Assembly (NCBI RefSeq): GCF_024713975.1
Contig: NC_091093.1
Span: 30,119,501-30,183,500 of the forward strand
Origin: Paralichthys olivaceus
Lineage: Eukaryota > Chordata > Actinopteri > Pleuronectiformes > Paralichthyidae
Reading direction: 5' to 3'
DNA length: 64,000 nucleotides
Part shown: one piece after another, positions 1-10,734 of the stretch
How positions within the stretch are numbered: the first letter of the stretch is position 1
How the letters are laid out: each line of letters opens with the position of its first letter
The notes under the pieces: model-generated
Database searches by the model: none
The model's input: the letters and a program-made list of their open reading frames with translations, nothing else
Told to the model about the DNA's origin: nothing
Made by a program: the position numbers and the translations under genes

Positions 1-346
1 ACCAAAGACAGAAAAAAATAAACAAATCCTGGGAAAAAATCTGATACTTGAGTTTATTGAATTGGGGGTTTTGACCTAATAATAATAATAAGATCCATGT
101 TGGAATTAACAGTTATTGTATTGAGTTATTTAGTTGCTGGTCAGCAGCTGATTCTTGTGTTGCAGATGTCGGTGTCTGAAAGAACCAGCAGGGGGCTCCA
201 CACGCTGACGGAGGTTTGATGTATTGATTATCTGCAGAATCTGTCGCAGGGTCATTTGACAGAAATCTGCTGAGCAGCAGCGTCACATGTGATTTCACAC
301 ACATGCAGTGACGCTGTGTCCTCGTGTCCAATCGTCCGTCAGCTCC
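1..346 (-). other. nob1: nob1 3' untranslated region and poly(A) signal
   Basis: Downstream of the nob1 stop codon on the minus strand there is no further reading frame with family similarity. An AATAAA hexamer reads on the minus strand at 53-58 and is the best candidate for the nob1 cleavage signal. A short ATT/TAA run lies at about 75-92. Nothing else is recognised. Confidence 0.55.
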
Positions 347-3300
347 TCACTTCTTTTTGACAAACTTCTTGCGGGCGGTGTTGGGGTTAGCTCGACTCCG
401 GCCGCCGCCACACTGACCGTCTCTGATCTGCAGGTTGGCCGCTCGGCTGTAGATGTCGTTCTCGCAGAAAGGCGAGGATCTGGCCACGTAGTCCGGGTTG
501 AAGACGTCGTTCTTCTGACGAGCCTTTCGGGACAGTCTCTGCTGGGGGAAGGGCTGATCCTCCACCAGCTGGGGGTTGTTGGCGTGTTTCCCCCCCTGAG
601 GCAGAGGCAGCGAGTGCTGAAACACACGATACAGGACGGTTAACGAGTCTGACGCAAGATATGAAAACAGGGAACAAGAAAAACCGCAGCCTGGATGAAC
701 TGGACCTCTTCACAGAACGTTTTCACCAGGTCTCTGACGGTTTCTCAATGTGAACGTGATTATGATCATTGATACCAAAGACAAATAATAAAGCAAAGTT
801 ATTCAAACATCGCTGCAAAATTCCAAACGTCCACCCAAGAGTGGGAACGTGCTGAAGGCGGAACATCTAAACGTCCTCAGGTTCTGTTCATGTGGAATCA
901 TGAAACCTCAGAGTTTCTCCGTATTAGACTTGTGACTAAAACTGAACTGAGGTCAGCGATCACTATGGTTCAGTGTGTTCAGGTCTGTGTCTCACCCTCA
1001 GTCCTCTCGGGTTCAGCACTTTGGGGTTTTTGGAGAAATGCATCTGGACGCTGCCGTCCTCGCTGACCGTCACCGCCAGCTTCTTCAGAGTTTTGTTTCC
1101 ACAGTGAGGACAGAAGACTTTGTCCATGTTACTCGTCGTCCTGGAAATAAAACATTGAGATTAAAACTGACCGACCTGAACCAACCGAGGAGGAACCGCT
1201 CAGACTTCACGTCAGTTCTGTGTTTTACTTGACTCACTTGAAGCAGGCGTGACACCTCAGGATGTAGTTCCTCGCTTGCTTGATCACCATCCCGTTGACG
1301 GACAGGACGTGAAGTCCAATCTGAATGAGGACGTTCTGGAGAGAAAAGAGATCAGAGCCGAACTGAAAACATCGATCAGCTGTTCTACTTAATTATCAGC
1401 TTCTCACACGTGAACTTTTGTAAACGTCACCTTCCAAACAAATAACGCTGAGTTACTTCGTATCATGAAATATATAATAATATATGATAATGTAAATAAT
1501 GAACTTCATATTCTTTGTCAGCTGACAGACGCCCATTACCTGCATGGCGAAGTCGGTGGTCAGACATCCGACTGTGACATCAGCAGGAGCCGTCCAATCA
1601 GCCGAGTCCATCTTCACCTGTTTAATGTTACTGGGAGTGATCCAACCGCCTCCATCATCATCATCATCTTCCTCCTCCTCCTCTCTAGGCTCGTTCTCTT
1701 TGTCCTCGTCGTCTGATTGGTTCTCTGCCTGCGTCGATGTGACCGACACCGAGACATCGTCCACTTTCTGAAAGCCAACACACGTCATCACCGTCACGAC
1801 AACCAATCAACAACTGTGACACAGTGAGGAGCTGCTTCTGCTGACAGCCAATCAGGGAGCAGGACGGCTTTCTGTGTTTGAGTTAAAAGCTGCCGACGTC
1901 ACGTTTGAGGACGTCACTGGGGCTCGCCCGCTGCTGGATCACGGTACCGAAGACGCTCTGATGCTCTATATTTTGAATTCAAACTGGGCCTCACAGGTCA
2001 AATACGTTTGTATTTGTAATGTTTATATTTCAAATGACTCTTCCAGCTTCCACCTGAACATAAACTCACCAGTAACTCCAGCAGGTCGTCGTCCAGGGTC
2101 GGCAGAGGTTCTCTCCAGAACTGGAAGCTGTTGAACTCGTCGCCGTCGTTTGTCACAGTCGGCTTCTGTTTGTTGCTCAAACTCACAACCTCCACTGGAT
2201 CCTGACAGGTTTGAAAACACAGAGCAGATATTCTGATCGTTTAAAGGCTAAAACACAACGAAGGAGTCAAACTAAAACCAGCAGCGTTTACAAACGCCTC
2301 CGATTTAAAGTTCATCTGCTGAACATGGCTGACACTGATCAGCCACTGTTTACAGAACGTAGATTCGTCTGTCTCAGAGAGACATTTATCTGACTCTTGT
2401 CCGGACGCGGAGACTTTTGTTGGGACTCACCAGTAACTCCAGCAGATCGTCATTGATGGACGGCAGCTGCTCTCTCCAGAACTGGAAGCTGTTAAACTCG
2501 TCACCGTCAGTCGGTTTTGAAGCGTTTGTCTCTTGTTGACTTTGTCTTCTGCTGGATGCGTCCACAGGTTTCTGAAGAGACAGTTTGACAAAAGGTTGTG
2601 AAGATGATCGACCCTCAGAGAGACAACAGATCTGGATAAGTTAAACTAACGTCTGAGCTTTACCTTAGAGGGGAAGTGAAATCCTGCAACATTAACTGGA
2701 GTCTCCGGGTGGCGCTGTGTGCTGTGAACGTTAACCTGGAGCAGACAAAACATCAGACTCACTCTACTCGATTTACAGACGACGAATCAGAGACAATCTG
2801 AAGTTACGTGAACAGTAAAGTAAGATTGTTTAGCTTAGCTCAATGAGTGGAAGCTGTTAGCCTGTTACCTTGACCTCCGGCTCCTTCCTCAGGTGTTGGG
2901 AGCCCACGTGCTCCAGCTCCAGCTGATAGGTCAGAGCCAGGACTTTGATATCGGTGGCTGAAAGACTCGGGTAGTCTCCGGTCTTCTTAGAGAACTCCAT
3001 CACTGAAGAGACAGACACGAAACCGTTTCTTTACCAGGCGTCAACCGTGATGAGCTGCTCACATGACACAACTTATAGCTAGTTCCTAAGAAAAGAACAA
3101 ACTCTGTCCACGTTAAACGTAGTTACCGTGTCTGACGTGTTCGGGGTGTGGTTCTTTAAAGATGAGTTTGTACGGCAGGAAGGCCAAACTCCTCCTGGTG
3201 GGTTTGTCTCGGATCTCGTCCACCACATCTCTCAGTGTGTAGATGTTCCTGCCGATATCCTGCAACACAACAACACAACTGTTTTGACATCAGGAATAAA

Positions 3301-3980
3301 ACTTTGCACAAAAACACAACTTTTCAGGCTCCGAGTGTGTTTCTGCAGAGTTACTGTGTTGACACGCAAAACGTTTTTTTAGTTGACACATGAACGCAAC
3401 GCATTTTTTCAATTGCCGTATTAACGCAACACGTTTTTTTGGTTGACACATGAACGCAAAACGTTTTTTTAGTTGCCATATCAACGCAAAACGTTTTTTT
3501 TAGTTGACACATGAACGCAACACGTTTTTTTAGTTGCCGTATCAACGCAAAACGTTTTTTTTGGTTGACACTTGAACGCAACACGTTTTTTTAGTTGACA
3601 CATGAACGCAACACGTTTTTTTGGTTGACGCATGAACGCAACACGTTTCTTTATTTACCGTATTAACGAAAAACGTAGATTACGCGATGACGTCGCTGTG
3701 AAGTTTGGTTTATCAGATGACGTGTTTGCTGCAGATGACGTGTTTAAGTATATTTTAGTTTTGGTTTGTCGTCACAGTTTGACGCGCCCATCACACGCAG
3801 CTTCAGTCTCTACGCCCTCGCTGACGTCACACGTTGACGTCACCGCTGGTCAGAATCCCGTGGTTCGGTTGGATTTGAGGTGAAAACGTGAAAACGTGAA
3901 AATCGCGTCACCTGCAGAGAAGCTTTCTTTAAAAACGCTCCAGCGTCTGCGACAACATGCTCCACCAGCTGCGCCGCCAT
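347..3980 (-). CDS. nob1: NOB1, endonuclease that matures the 3' end of 18S rRNA
   Basis: NOB1 is the PIN-domain nuclease that cleaves the 3' end of pre-18S rRNA in cytoplasmic pre-40S particles, with PNO1 as partner. Ten coding exons on the minus strand keep frame: 3980-3912, 3259-3127, 3002-2869, 2735-2664, 2571-2431, 2201-2070, 1767-1540, 1335-1238, 1140-996 and 616-347, giving 473 codons if all are used. The start reads MAAQLVEHVVADAGAF, with the PIN aspartate in VADAG; TGDYPSLSATDI is in exon 3. Exon 7 has an acidic tract before GGGWITPSNIKQ. Exons 8-9 hold the zinc ribbon (CHAC, then CPHCGNKTLKK), and the end is basic (ARKKFVKKK). The human protein is about 412 residues as I recall it; the extra length comes mostly from a duplicated linker exon. 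The gene is divergent from wdr59. Confidence 0.95.
2070..2571 (-). repeat. nob1: Tandemly duplicated nob1 coding exon (exons 5 and 6)
   Basis: Exon 5 (2571-2431, 47 codons) and exon 6 (2201-2070, 44 codons) both begin and end in phase 0. Both end in near-identical peptides: DGDEFNSFQFWRE, then QLPSINDDLLELL in exon 5 and PLPTLDDDLLELL in exon 6. Both donors read CTG|GTGAGT. Human NOB1, as I recall it, has one copy of this segment (FSSFMFWRNPLP). Both copies are open and spliceable, so inclusion of both, or mutually exclusive use, would keep the reading frame. Confidence 0.85.
3355..3677. repeat. 30-bp tandem satellite in nob1 intron 1
   Basis: About ten direct copies of a 30-bp unit of the form TTGacacatgAACGCAAaACG followed by a T run. 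Alternate copies read TTGACACATGAACG or TTGCCATATCAACG, so a 60-bp higher-order pattern is visible. The array lies inside intron 1 of nob1. The minus-strand translation gives a 10-residue repeat (QLKKRFAFMC-like), which is a shadow and not a gene. Confidence 0.85.
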
Positions 3981-3983
3981 CTT
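3973..3983 (-). promoter_or_regulatory. YY1-type motif over the nob1 start codon
   Basis: The minus strand reads AAGATGGCGGC, an exact match to the classical YY1 consensus, with the ATG being the nob1 initiator. YY1 sites downstream of TSSs that overlap start codons are common in TATA-less housekeeping genes. Confidence 0.6.
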
Positions 3984-4582
3984 GGACTGATGACCAACAA
4001 CACAGCCGACCAATCAGAAGACACCGCCATGTCACGTGACTGCAACACTCCAAGAACGCGTCATTTGTGTCGGAAAAATAAAAATTTTGTCACAAAATAG
4101 TTTTTTTTTTTGCAAAATGCTTCATAACTATGTTTTATTTTTTCTCACTTTTGTTTTAAGTTGGACTCTTAAGGTTATTTTTCTTTTTTAAGACGTGATC
4201 TGATTTTTATATTAAATGTGTTGTTATGATGTTATTTGATCGATTACATAAGAAGCAACGAAAAATAAATGTTAAATAATTACGGATGTGCTTAAGAAAG
4301 TAATTACGTCAGAACTTCTTACATGTTTATCTCTAAATTAACAGTAAAATCTTTTTTTTTTCATATTTATTTTGTGGGAATTTCTTTAAAGGGTTATTAT
4401 AGAAGAGTTCTTGAATTTAACATAAAAAGTCAAAATTGCTGCGCATGTTTTTATCGTCACTTTTTTTTTTAATCTTCTCGCTCATGAGGTTTCCGTTAGT
4501 GATTTCCTTGCAGACCATGAACGCAGCGTGAAGCGTCACCGGGGTCACGTGACGGTTTGTTGACGGTAGCAGAAGAAGGAAG
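3981..4582. promoter_or_regulatory. Divergent nob1/wdr59 promoter interval
   Basis: The start codons of nob1 (minus) and wdr59 (plus) are 602 bp apart and point away from each other, so this interval must hold both promoters unless there are unseen upstream exons. It is AT-rich in the middle (T runs at about 4100, 4350 and 4460). GC and CpG rise near each start. No TATA box is convincing on either side. Confidence 0.6.
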
Positions 4583-4590
4583 ATGGCGGC
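4580..4590 (+). promoter_or_regulatory. YY1-type motif over the wdr59 start codon
   Basis: The plus strand reads AAGATGGCGGC with the ATG at 4583 being the wdr59 initiator. It is the same 11-mer as at the nob1 start on the other strand. Confidence 0.6.
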
Positions 4591-7024
4591 TCGCTGGAGC
4601 AGTGAGAATGTGGTGGTGGAGTTTCGGGACGCTCAGGTATTTCTGCTCCGAAGCTTCGGTTCGGTGAAGAGATCGAAACGTTTCACGGCAGAAAACTTCT
4701 TCCACCAAAGTCACGTCGAACACCGTCGAAAACAAAACTACAACTCCCAGTTTACACCGCGATACTCTGATCGGCGGTGAACCGACTTTAATCGAATAAT
4801 GATGAGTTAAAGTTACTGATGACGTGAAAACATGTTGTGGTTTCAACTTTACCTGGAATTAAAGTAAATGAGTTCAGATTAAATAGAATTAAAGTATCAG
4901 TCAATCTGCTGATTAACTGATTTCAACTTTCACAACTTTATTTTTTTATTCATGATTACTTACATTGTCATGTTCCAATTTTTCGGATTATTGATTATTA
5001 AACAATTATCAGTTTATTCCAGAAAGTGTTCATAAGAATGTAAAGTTCTCAATATTCACACTTTGTTTCACACTTTTCTGAAACTCAAAAGATCAATGAG
5101 TTTTTATAATGATTTGATTTGAACCTGCTTATTGTTCATTGAGTAGTTGACTGATCGTTTGGTCAATACCACCAGTTTCCTGATGGTGGCGTCAGACCAA
5201 ACACAGTGTAAAGACGTATCCTCGGTATCAATACTGGTAGTGATCCATTATATTTGATCAGTGAGTCATGAAAAATCTCTGATGTCCTGTGATCATGAGA
5301 AGGTCACAGAATATAAACTGTTCAACAAATAATAAATAATCTGTAACATTCAGATCAACCCTCACCTTCCTCTTCTTCTTCTTCCTCCTCCTCCTCTTCT
5401 TCTTCTTCCTCTTCTTCTTCAGGCCACTGCGATGTCCGTGGACTGCCTGGGCTCTCATGCTGTGCTGTCCGGGTGAGTTCAGGCTCCTGAACGCAGCACA
5501 GTTCTTCACTATGGGGACAGAAAACAAAGATTATCCGTTAATGTTGAGTTCGATATCGTTCAGTCCAGTTAAAGGTTGTCGGAGCTGCATTACTTCAGAT
5601 TGCTTGGTTGCTGTGCCGAGTGAAGTCTGTGTGAATCATCCTACAGACAACTGTAAATTATAAAGATTAATACTTTATACTGTGTATACTTTAACTTACA
5701 TTCATTCTACATATGTATATCTTTTATTTCATTTTAGTCTTACTTGATTTTTATATTACTATGTTTATAACTGGTTGTGTGTAAACTCTTGTTCCTGTTT
5801 GTCAGGCGGCGTTTCCTGTACATGGTGAATCTGGAGGCTCCGTCAGAACTTCCTCGGAAGATTGGCCGACAGAGTAAATGGGACGTGGGGACGGTCCAGT
5901 GGAACCCCCACAAATCAGAGTCGCATCTTTTCGCCGCGTCGGTGAGTTCGACAAATGCTCCTGAAGAGTTGTGATGTCAAGACAATCTGAAAATAAATAC
6001 ACATCTGTGTGTGTCTGTGTTCAGAGTAACCAGCGTGTGGACCTGTACTCGTGGAGGGAGGGCTGTGGAGAAGTTCACACCTCCCTGCAGGGCCACACCC
6101 GGGTCATCAGGTAACCACTGTTGAATCAAACGCACCTCTCTGCACCCTGGGCTCACCGTGATGCGTTCATTGACTCTGTGATGTGCTCATCCCCCCCCCC
6201 CCCGCAGTGATCTGGACTGGTCATGGTTTGAACCGGAGTTCCTGGTCACCAGCTCTGTGGACACTTACATCTACATCTGGGACACCAGGTCAGAGCAAAC
6301 TGAATTTAATAAGAGCTCTTATATGTAAATAATAAAATATGATTATTTGTTAGAAGCTCACATGGTTGAGATTTGTCTGTTGGGCCCCCGGTATCTCTGA
6401 CCGCGTCTGTGTCTCTGCTCGACTCCACAGAGATACTCGGAAACCCACGGTGGCCCTGTCTGCAGTCGGTGAGTATTTAAAGGACCAGGCCGCCTTCCAC
6501 TTTCAATCACATAGAATCAACCTGCTTGAAGTGTCATAAAACTGACACATCAGAGAGGCCTTGAATGCATCATTAACAAGAATAATCCAAACAAACACGG
6601 TTGTTGTTTTTCTGGATTTTAGACGACAGGGTTCAGTACTGTGACCACGACAGTTCAGATGTCGGAGTGTCCTTGAACGTGTCACTAAATGACCACTTGA
6701 ATATAAAATAAATAAACTGAAACAAAAAGACAAGAATTTGAAATAAAAGAAAAATATTGAGCCTCAAACACAAGTTGTTGTTTGTTTTCATCCATGTTTA
6801 TCAAAACCTTTTTAATTTTACTGAAATTGAAACTTGATAATGTGACGAACAAAGAAAAGAAAGTCAACGTGATGTTTCTGTTCTCGTCGTGTTTGCAGCC
6901 GGAGCGTCTCAGGTGAAGTGGAACAAGAGGAACCAGCACCTGCTTGCATCAAGTCATGATGGAGACGTACGGATCTGGGATAAAAGAGTGAGTGACTGAT
7001 CTCAACTCAGCCATCTGACGTGAG

Positions 7025-7062
<38 letters not shown>

Positions 7063-7619
7063 ATTATCCATCGATTTCTCGGAACAGAAGCCGAACACAG
7101 CGGCAGAGTACGTGGCAGCTCACCTGTCCAAGATCCACGGCCTCGACTGGCATCCAGACAACGAGTTCATCTTGGCCACGTCGAGTCAGGACAACTCAGT
7201 GAGGGTGAGACACAGACGCTGATACTTTATTAACTCTGAGATGAAAGAGATGAAAGCTGAGCGGCGACAGGGTGAAAAATCCTCCCATCATCCATTTCAC
7301 TTAAAGACCAGACTTCAGATTTGATGGAAAGACTCCGAGCTGTTGGAATACTTGTTTGTCGTTGGGGTTTATTTTCAGTTTTTGCTCCTGTTTCCTGTGT
7401 GTGGTTAGTTCTGGGATTACCGACAGCCCAGGAAGTACCTGAACATTCTGCCGTGTCAGGTGCCGGTGTGGAAGGCCAGGTACACGGTGAGTCAACGCCT
7501 GAGATTAAGATGAGATCAACATAAACTGAGGTTTATGGAAAGATTTCAGTTTGTAGATTGTTTCACCTGATTTCATGTGTGAGTTAGATTTGATTATAGT
7601 TGATTAATCTGCAGATTCA

Positions 7620-7657
<38 letters not shown>

Positions 7658-8095
7658 CTCAGCCGTTCTCTAATGGTCTGGTCACAGTGATGGTTCCTCA
7701 GCTGAGGAGAGAGAACAGTCTGTTGCTGTGGAGCACTCTCGACCTCAACAGTCCCGTCCACGCCTTCGTCGGACACGACGATGTGGTGCTGGAGTTCCGG
7801 TGGCGGCCTCAGAAAGAAGGTGACCAGTTTTTGTGCTAAGCTAGGTTAACAGAACTAAGCTAGGCTAACAGTGCTAAGCTAGGCTAACAGTTCCAGTCCA
7901 TATTTTGTGAAAACCTTCAGAACTTCTCGTCGTCGTTGGTGTAAAATCTGAGAATTTGAATAAATCATTAAAGAAAAAGATGAAGATTTAAAATCAAGTG
8001 ATAAATGTATGAATAGTAGAATTATTCAGAAAACATCGTAACTGAGCAGCTTCATCTGCTCAGGAAGATACTGTGATGATCAGACGTCCTGTTGA

Positions 8096-8126
<31 letters not shown>

Positions 8127-10473
8127 GACGACTCTTCAGGCTCGAAGGATTACCAGCTGGTCACATGGTCCAGAGATCAGACTCTGAGGATATGGAGGGT
8201 GGATCCTCAGTTGCAGAGGGTCAGTGTTCAGCCTCAGAGAGACGAGTTTCTGGACCTGTTGTCCTCTCGTTGTCCTGATGATTGTTGTTGTTGTTGTTGT
8301 TGTTGTGCAGCTGTGTGTCAGTGATGTGGTGGAGGACCAGATGGAGGACATGTCTCTGACGGTGGAGTCAGAGAAGTCTTTGTCCTCTCAGGAGCCAGAG
8401 AGTCAACACAGCGTCGCTGCTGCAGCTGGAAACCTGGGTGAGACGAGGCGTTCACTGACACGTCTGTTTAATGAGTCTCACAAAAGTTCACTTCCTTATC
8501 ATTCACCCACATCTAAAACCACCACAGCGCCACCATGTGTTCAAAAAGCATCACTGTAAATAACTGTATATAAAGATGGACGCCATCACGACTTTCTCAA
8601 AGTGAAGCCAAAGCATTTGGATCGCCCCCTGGTGGCTGACTGCTAGTCAGAGTAGATAAGCATTGCCTCCACCATGTTAGTTGATGGGACATGGACCAAA
8701 CTGAAAAGTCAAAGTAGAAGTTAAATAAATGTTTCTGAAAGAAGTATTTCTTATCTCACTGATGTTTGTTCAACTGTTCATGTTTCGGATCAGTTTGGTT
8801 TGAATGAGTTATTTGATGATATGAAGACAGTGAATGTGTCTGTGTGCAGACTCGGGCGTCGCTCTGGGCTCCGGAGCTCGTCAGGACTCGGTGGTGGGTT
8901 CAGGTCTCCCTCAGACGCTGCAGCAGGAGTTCTCTCTGGTCAACCTGCAGATCAGAAACGTCAACGTGGAGGTGAGACTGTCACATCTCACAGAGGACAG
9001 ATCAGCAGCAGCGTTAATGTCTGATCCTGCTGTGATATCAAGCGTCAAACGTTTCAGATCAGTTCATTCAGTGTCTTGATCCCTCTGGACTCTTACAGCT
9101 GTAGATTTCTCACAGTGTCTGTTGTCCGTGAAATCGACCTCCGAATTCAAACCAGCTCCACGTCCGTGCTCTGTGCTGAAGTCCGTCTGTGACCTGATGT
9201 GATCAGACAGAAACATTTATGTGTTTTTGTCGCAGATGGACGCGGTGAACTGCAGCTGTGTTGTGTCGGCTCACTTCGGCAGCCATCAGGTTCACCTGGT
9301 GGTGAAGTTTCCTGCCCAGTATCCCAACAACGCTGCACCGACCTTCCAGTTCGTCTCGCCGACCACCATCCCCTCCGCCATGAGGACCAAGATCCAGAAG
9401 GTTCCTGAACACACCACAGCACACTGTAAAAACACTTCGACACGATCGAGCGATTCTGATACAGCATGTGGAAATGTGATGCTGACGTCATGTATGTTGT
9501 TAACACGTTCTCTTGTCGTGTTTGACAGTTCAACATGTTGCTGTGTTAAAATGTAACTCAGACGAATCAATAATCCAGTTTTCATCTGGATGTTTTTATT
9601 CATCTTCAGAATAAACAGATAAAATCAGAAGTTGACCTGTGACCCTGAGTTCAGGCGTGTGATTGTCTCTGCTCAGATCCTGACGGACACGTCTCTTCAG
9701 AAGGTGAAGAGGAACCAGAACTGTCTGGAGCCGTGTGTCCGACAGCTGGTGTCCTGCCTGGAGTCTGACATGGTGAGACCACACACGAATGATGCTCTGC
9801 TAATATAATTATTATTTATTTTTCAGATAATGTTGGATATGACTTATGTGTCTCCTCTCTCTCTGTGTGTCCCCATGTCGTCCCTCAGACGCAGGAAGAC
9901 GGCCCCGCCTCCGGTCCCTTCGTCCTCTCCAACCCCGTCACTCCGGCCCTGCAGGCGTTTCCTCGAGTCACCAACACGTACGGCTCCTATCAGGTAACAA
10001 ACGTCCAAGAGACTCAACAATGAATCAGTTCATATGAAAATCAACTGATAATGGAAGATTTAAATAACTGATCTTCAGCGGACTGATAGAAAAAATGTCT
10101 TCAAGGATCCAATCAGTAAATTTCCAACCAGGAGAACCACAGATACACGTTGTGCCACAGCAGACTGAAGATCTGAGCGATGTTTTCACTGTGGCCTCCT
10201 CTCCTCGTCCTGTGTTCAAGAAATGTTCATTTGTTTTCCAGGACGCCAACATCCCGTTCCCTCGGACCTCTGGCGCTCGCTTCTGTGGCACCGGCTGTCT
10301 GGTTTACTTCACCCGACCAATCACCATGCACCGCTCCGCCCCGCCCACCGAGCCCACTCCCAGGTCAAAATTAATTTAAATTAATAATTCATGAATAGAC
10401 AAATAAATAAATAAACCAGTTAACGAGAACTTCTGTCATCTAGAGCTGAATGTAGGTTTTTCTGTTTACACTG

Positions 10474-10515
<42 letters not shown>

Positions 10516-10698
10516 TGTCTGTCTGTGTGTGTGTGTTCAGGTCTCTCTCAGCTTTATCAGCGTATCACAGCGGCGTGTTGACGCCGATGAAGATGCGTTC
10601 AGAGTCTCAGAGCACTCTGCGGCTGTACAGCGGCAGCCCAACTCGCTCTGATAAAGACACTGTCTCCATCTCATCCTTTTACTATAAAGAACGGGTGA

Positions 10699-10734
<36 letters not shown>

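Noticed and set aside
3290..3584. Possible CRISPR-like array in the regular repeats of nob1 intron 1
   Set aside because: The repeats are contiguous without unique spacers and the genome is eukaryotic; it is a simple satellite.
9147..9603. Minus-strand ORFs over wdr59 exon 14
   Set aside because: Shadows of the RWD-domain exon; sense exon boundaries and phase are well supported.
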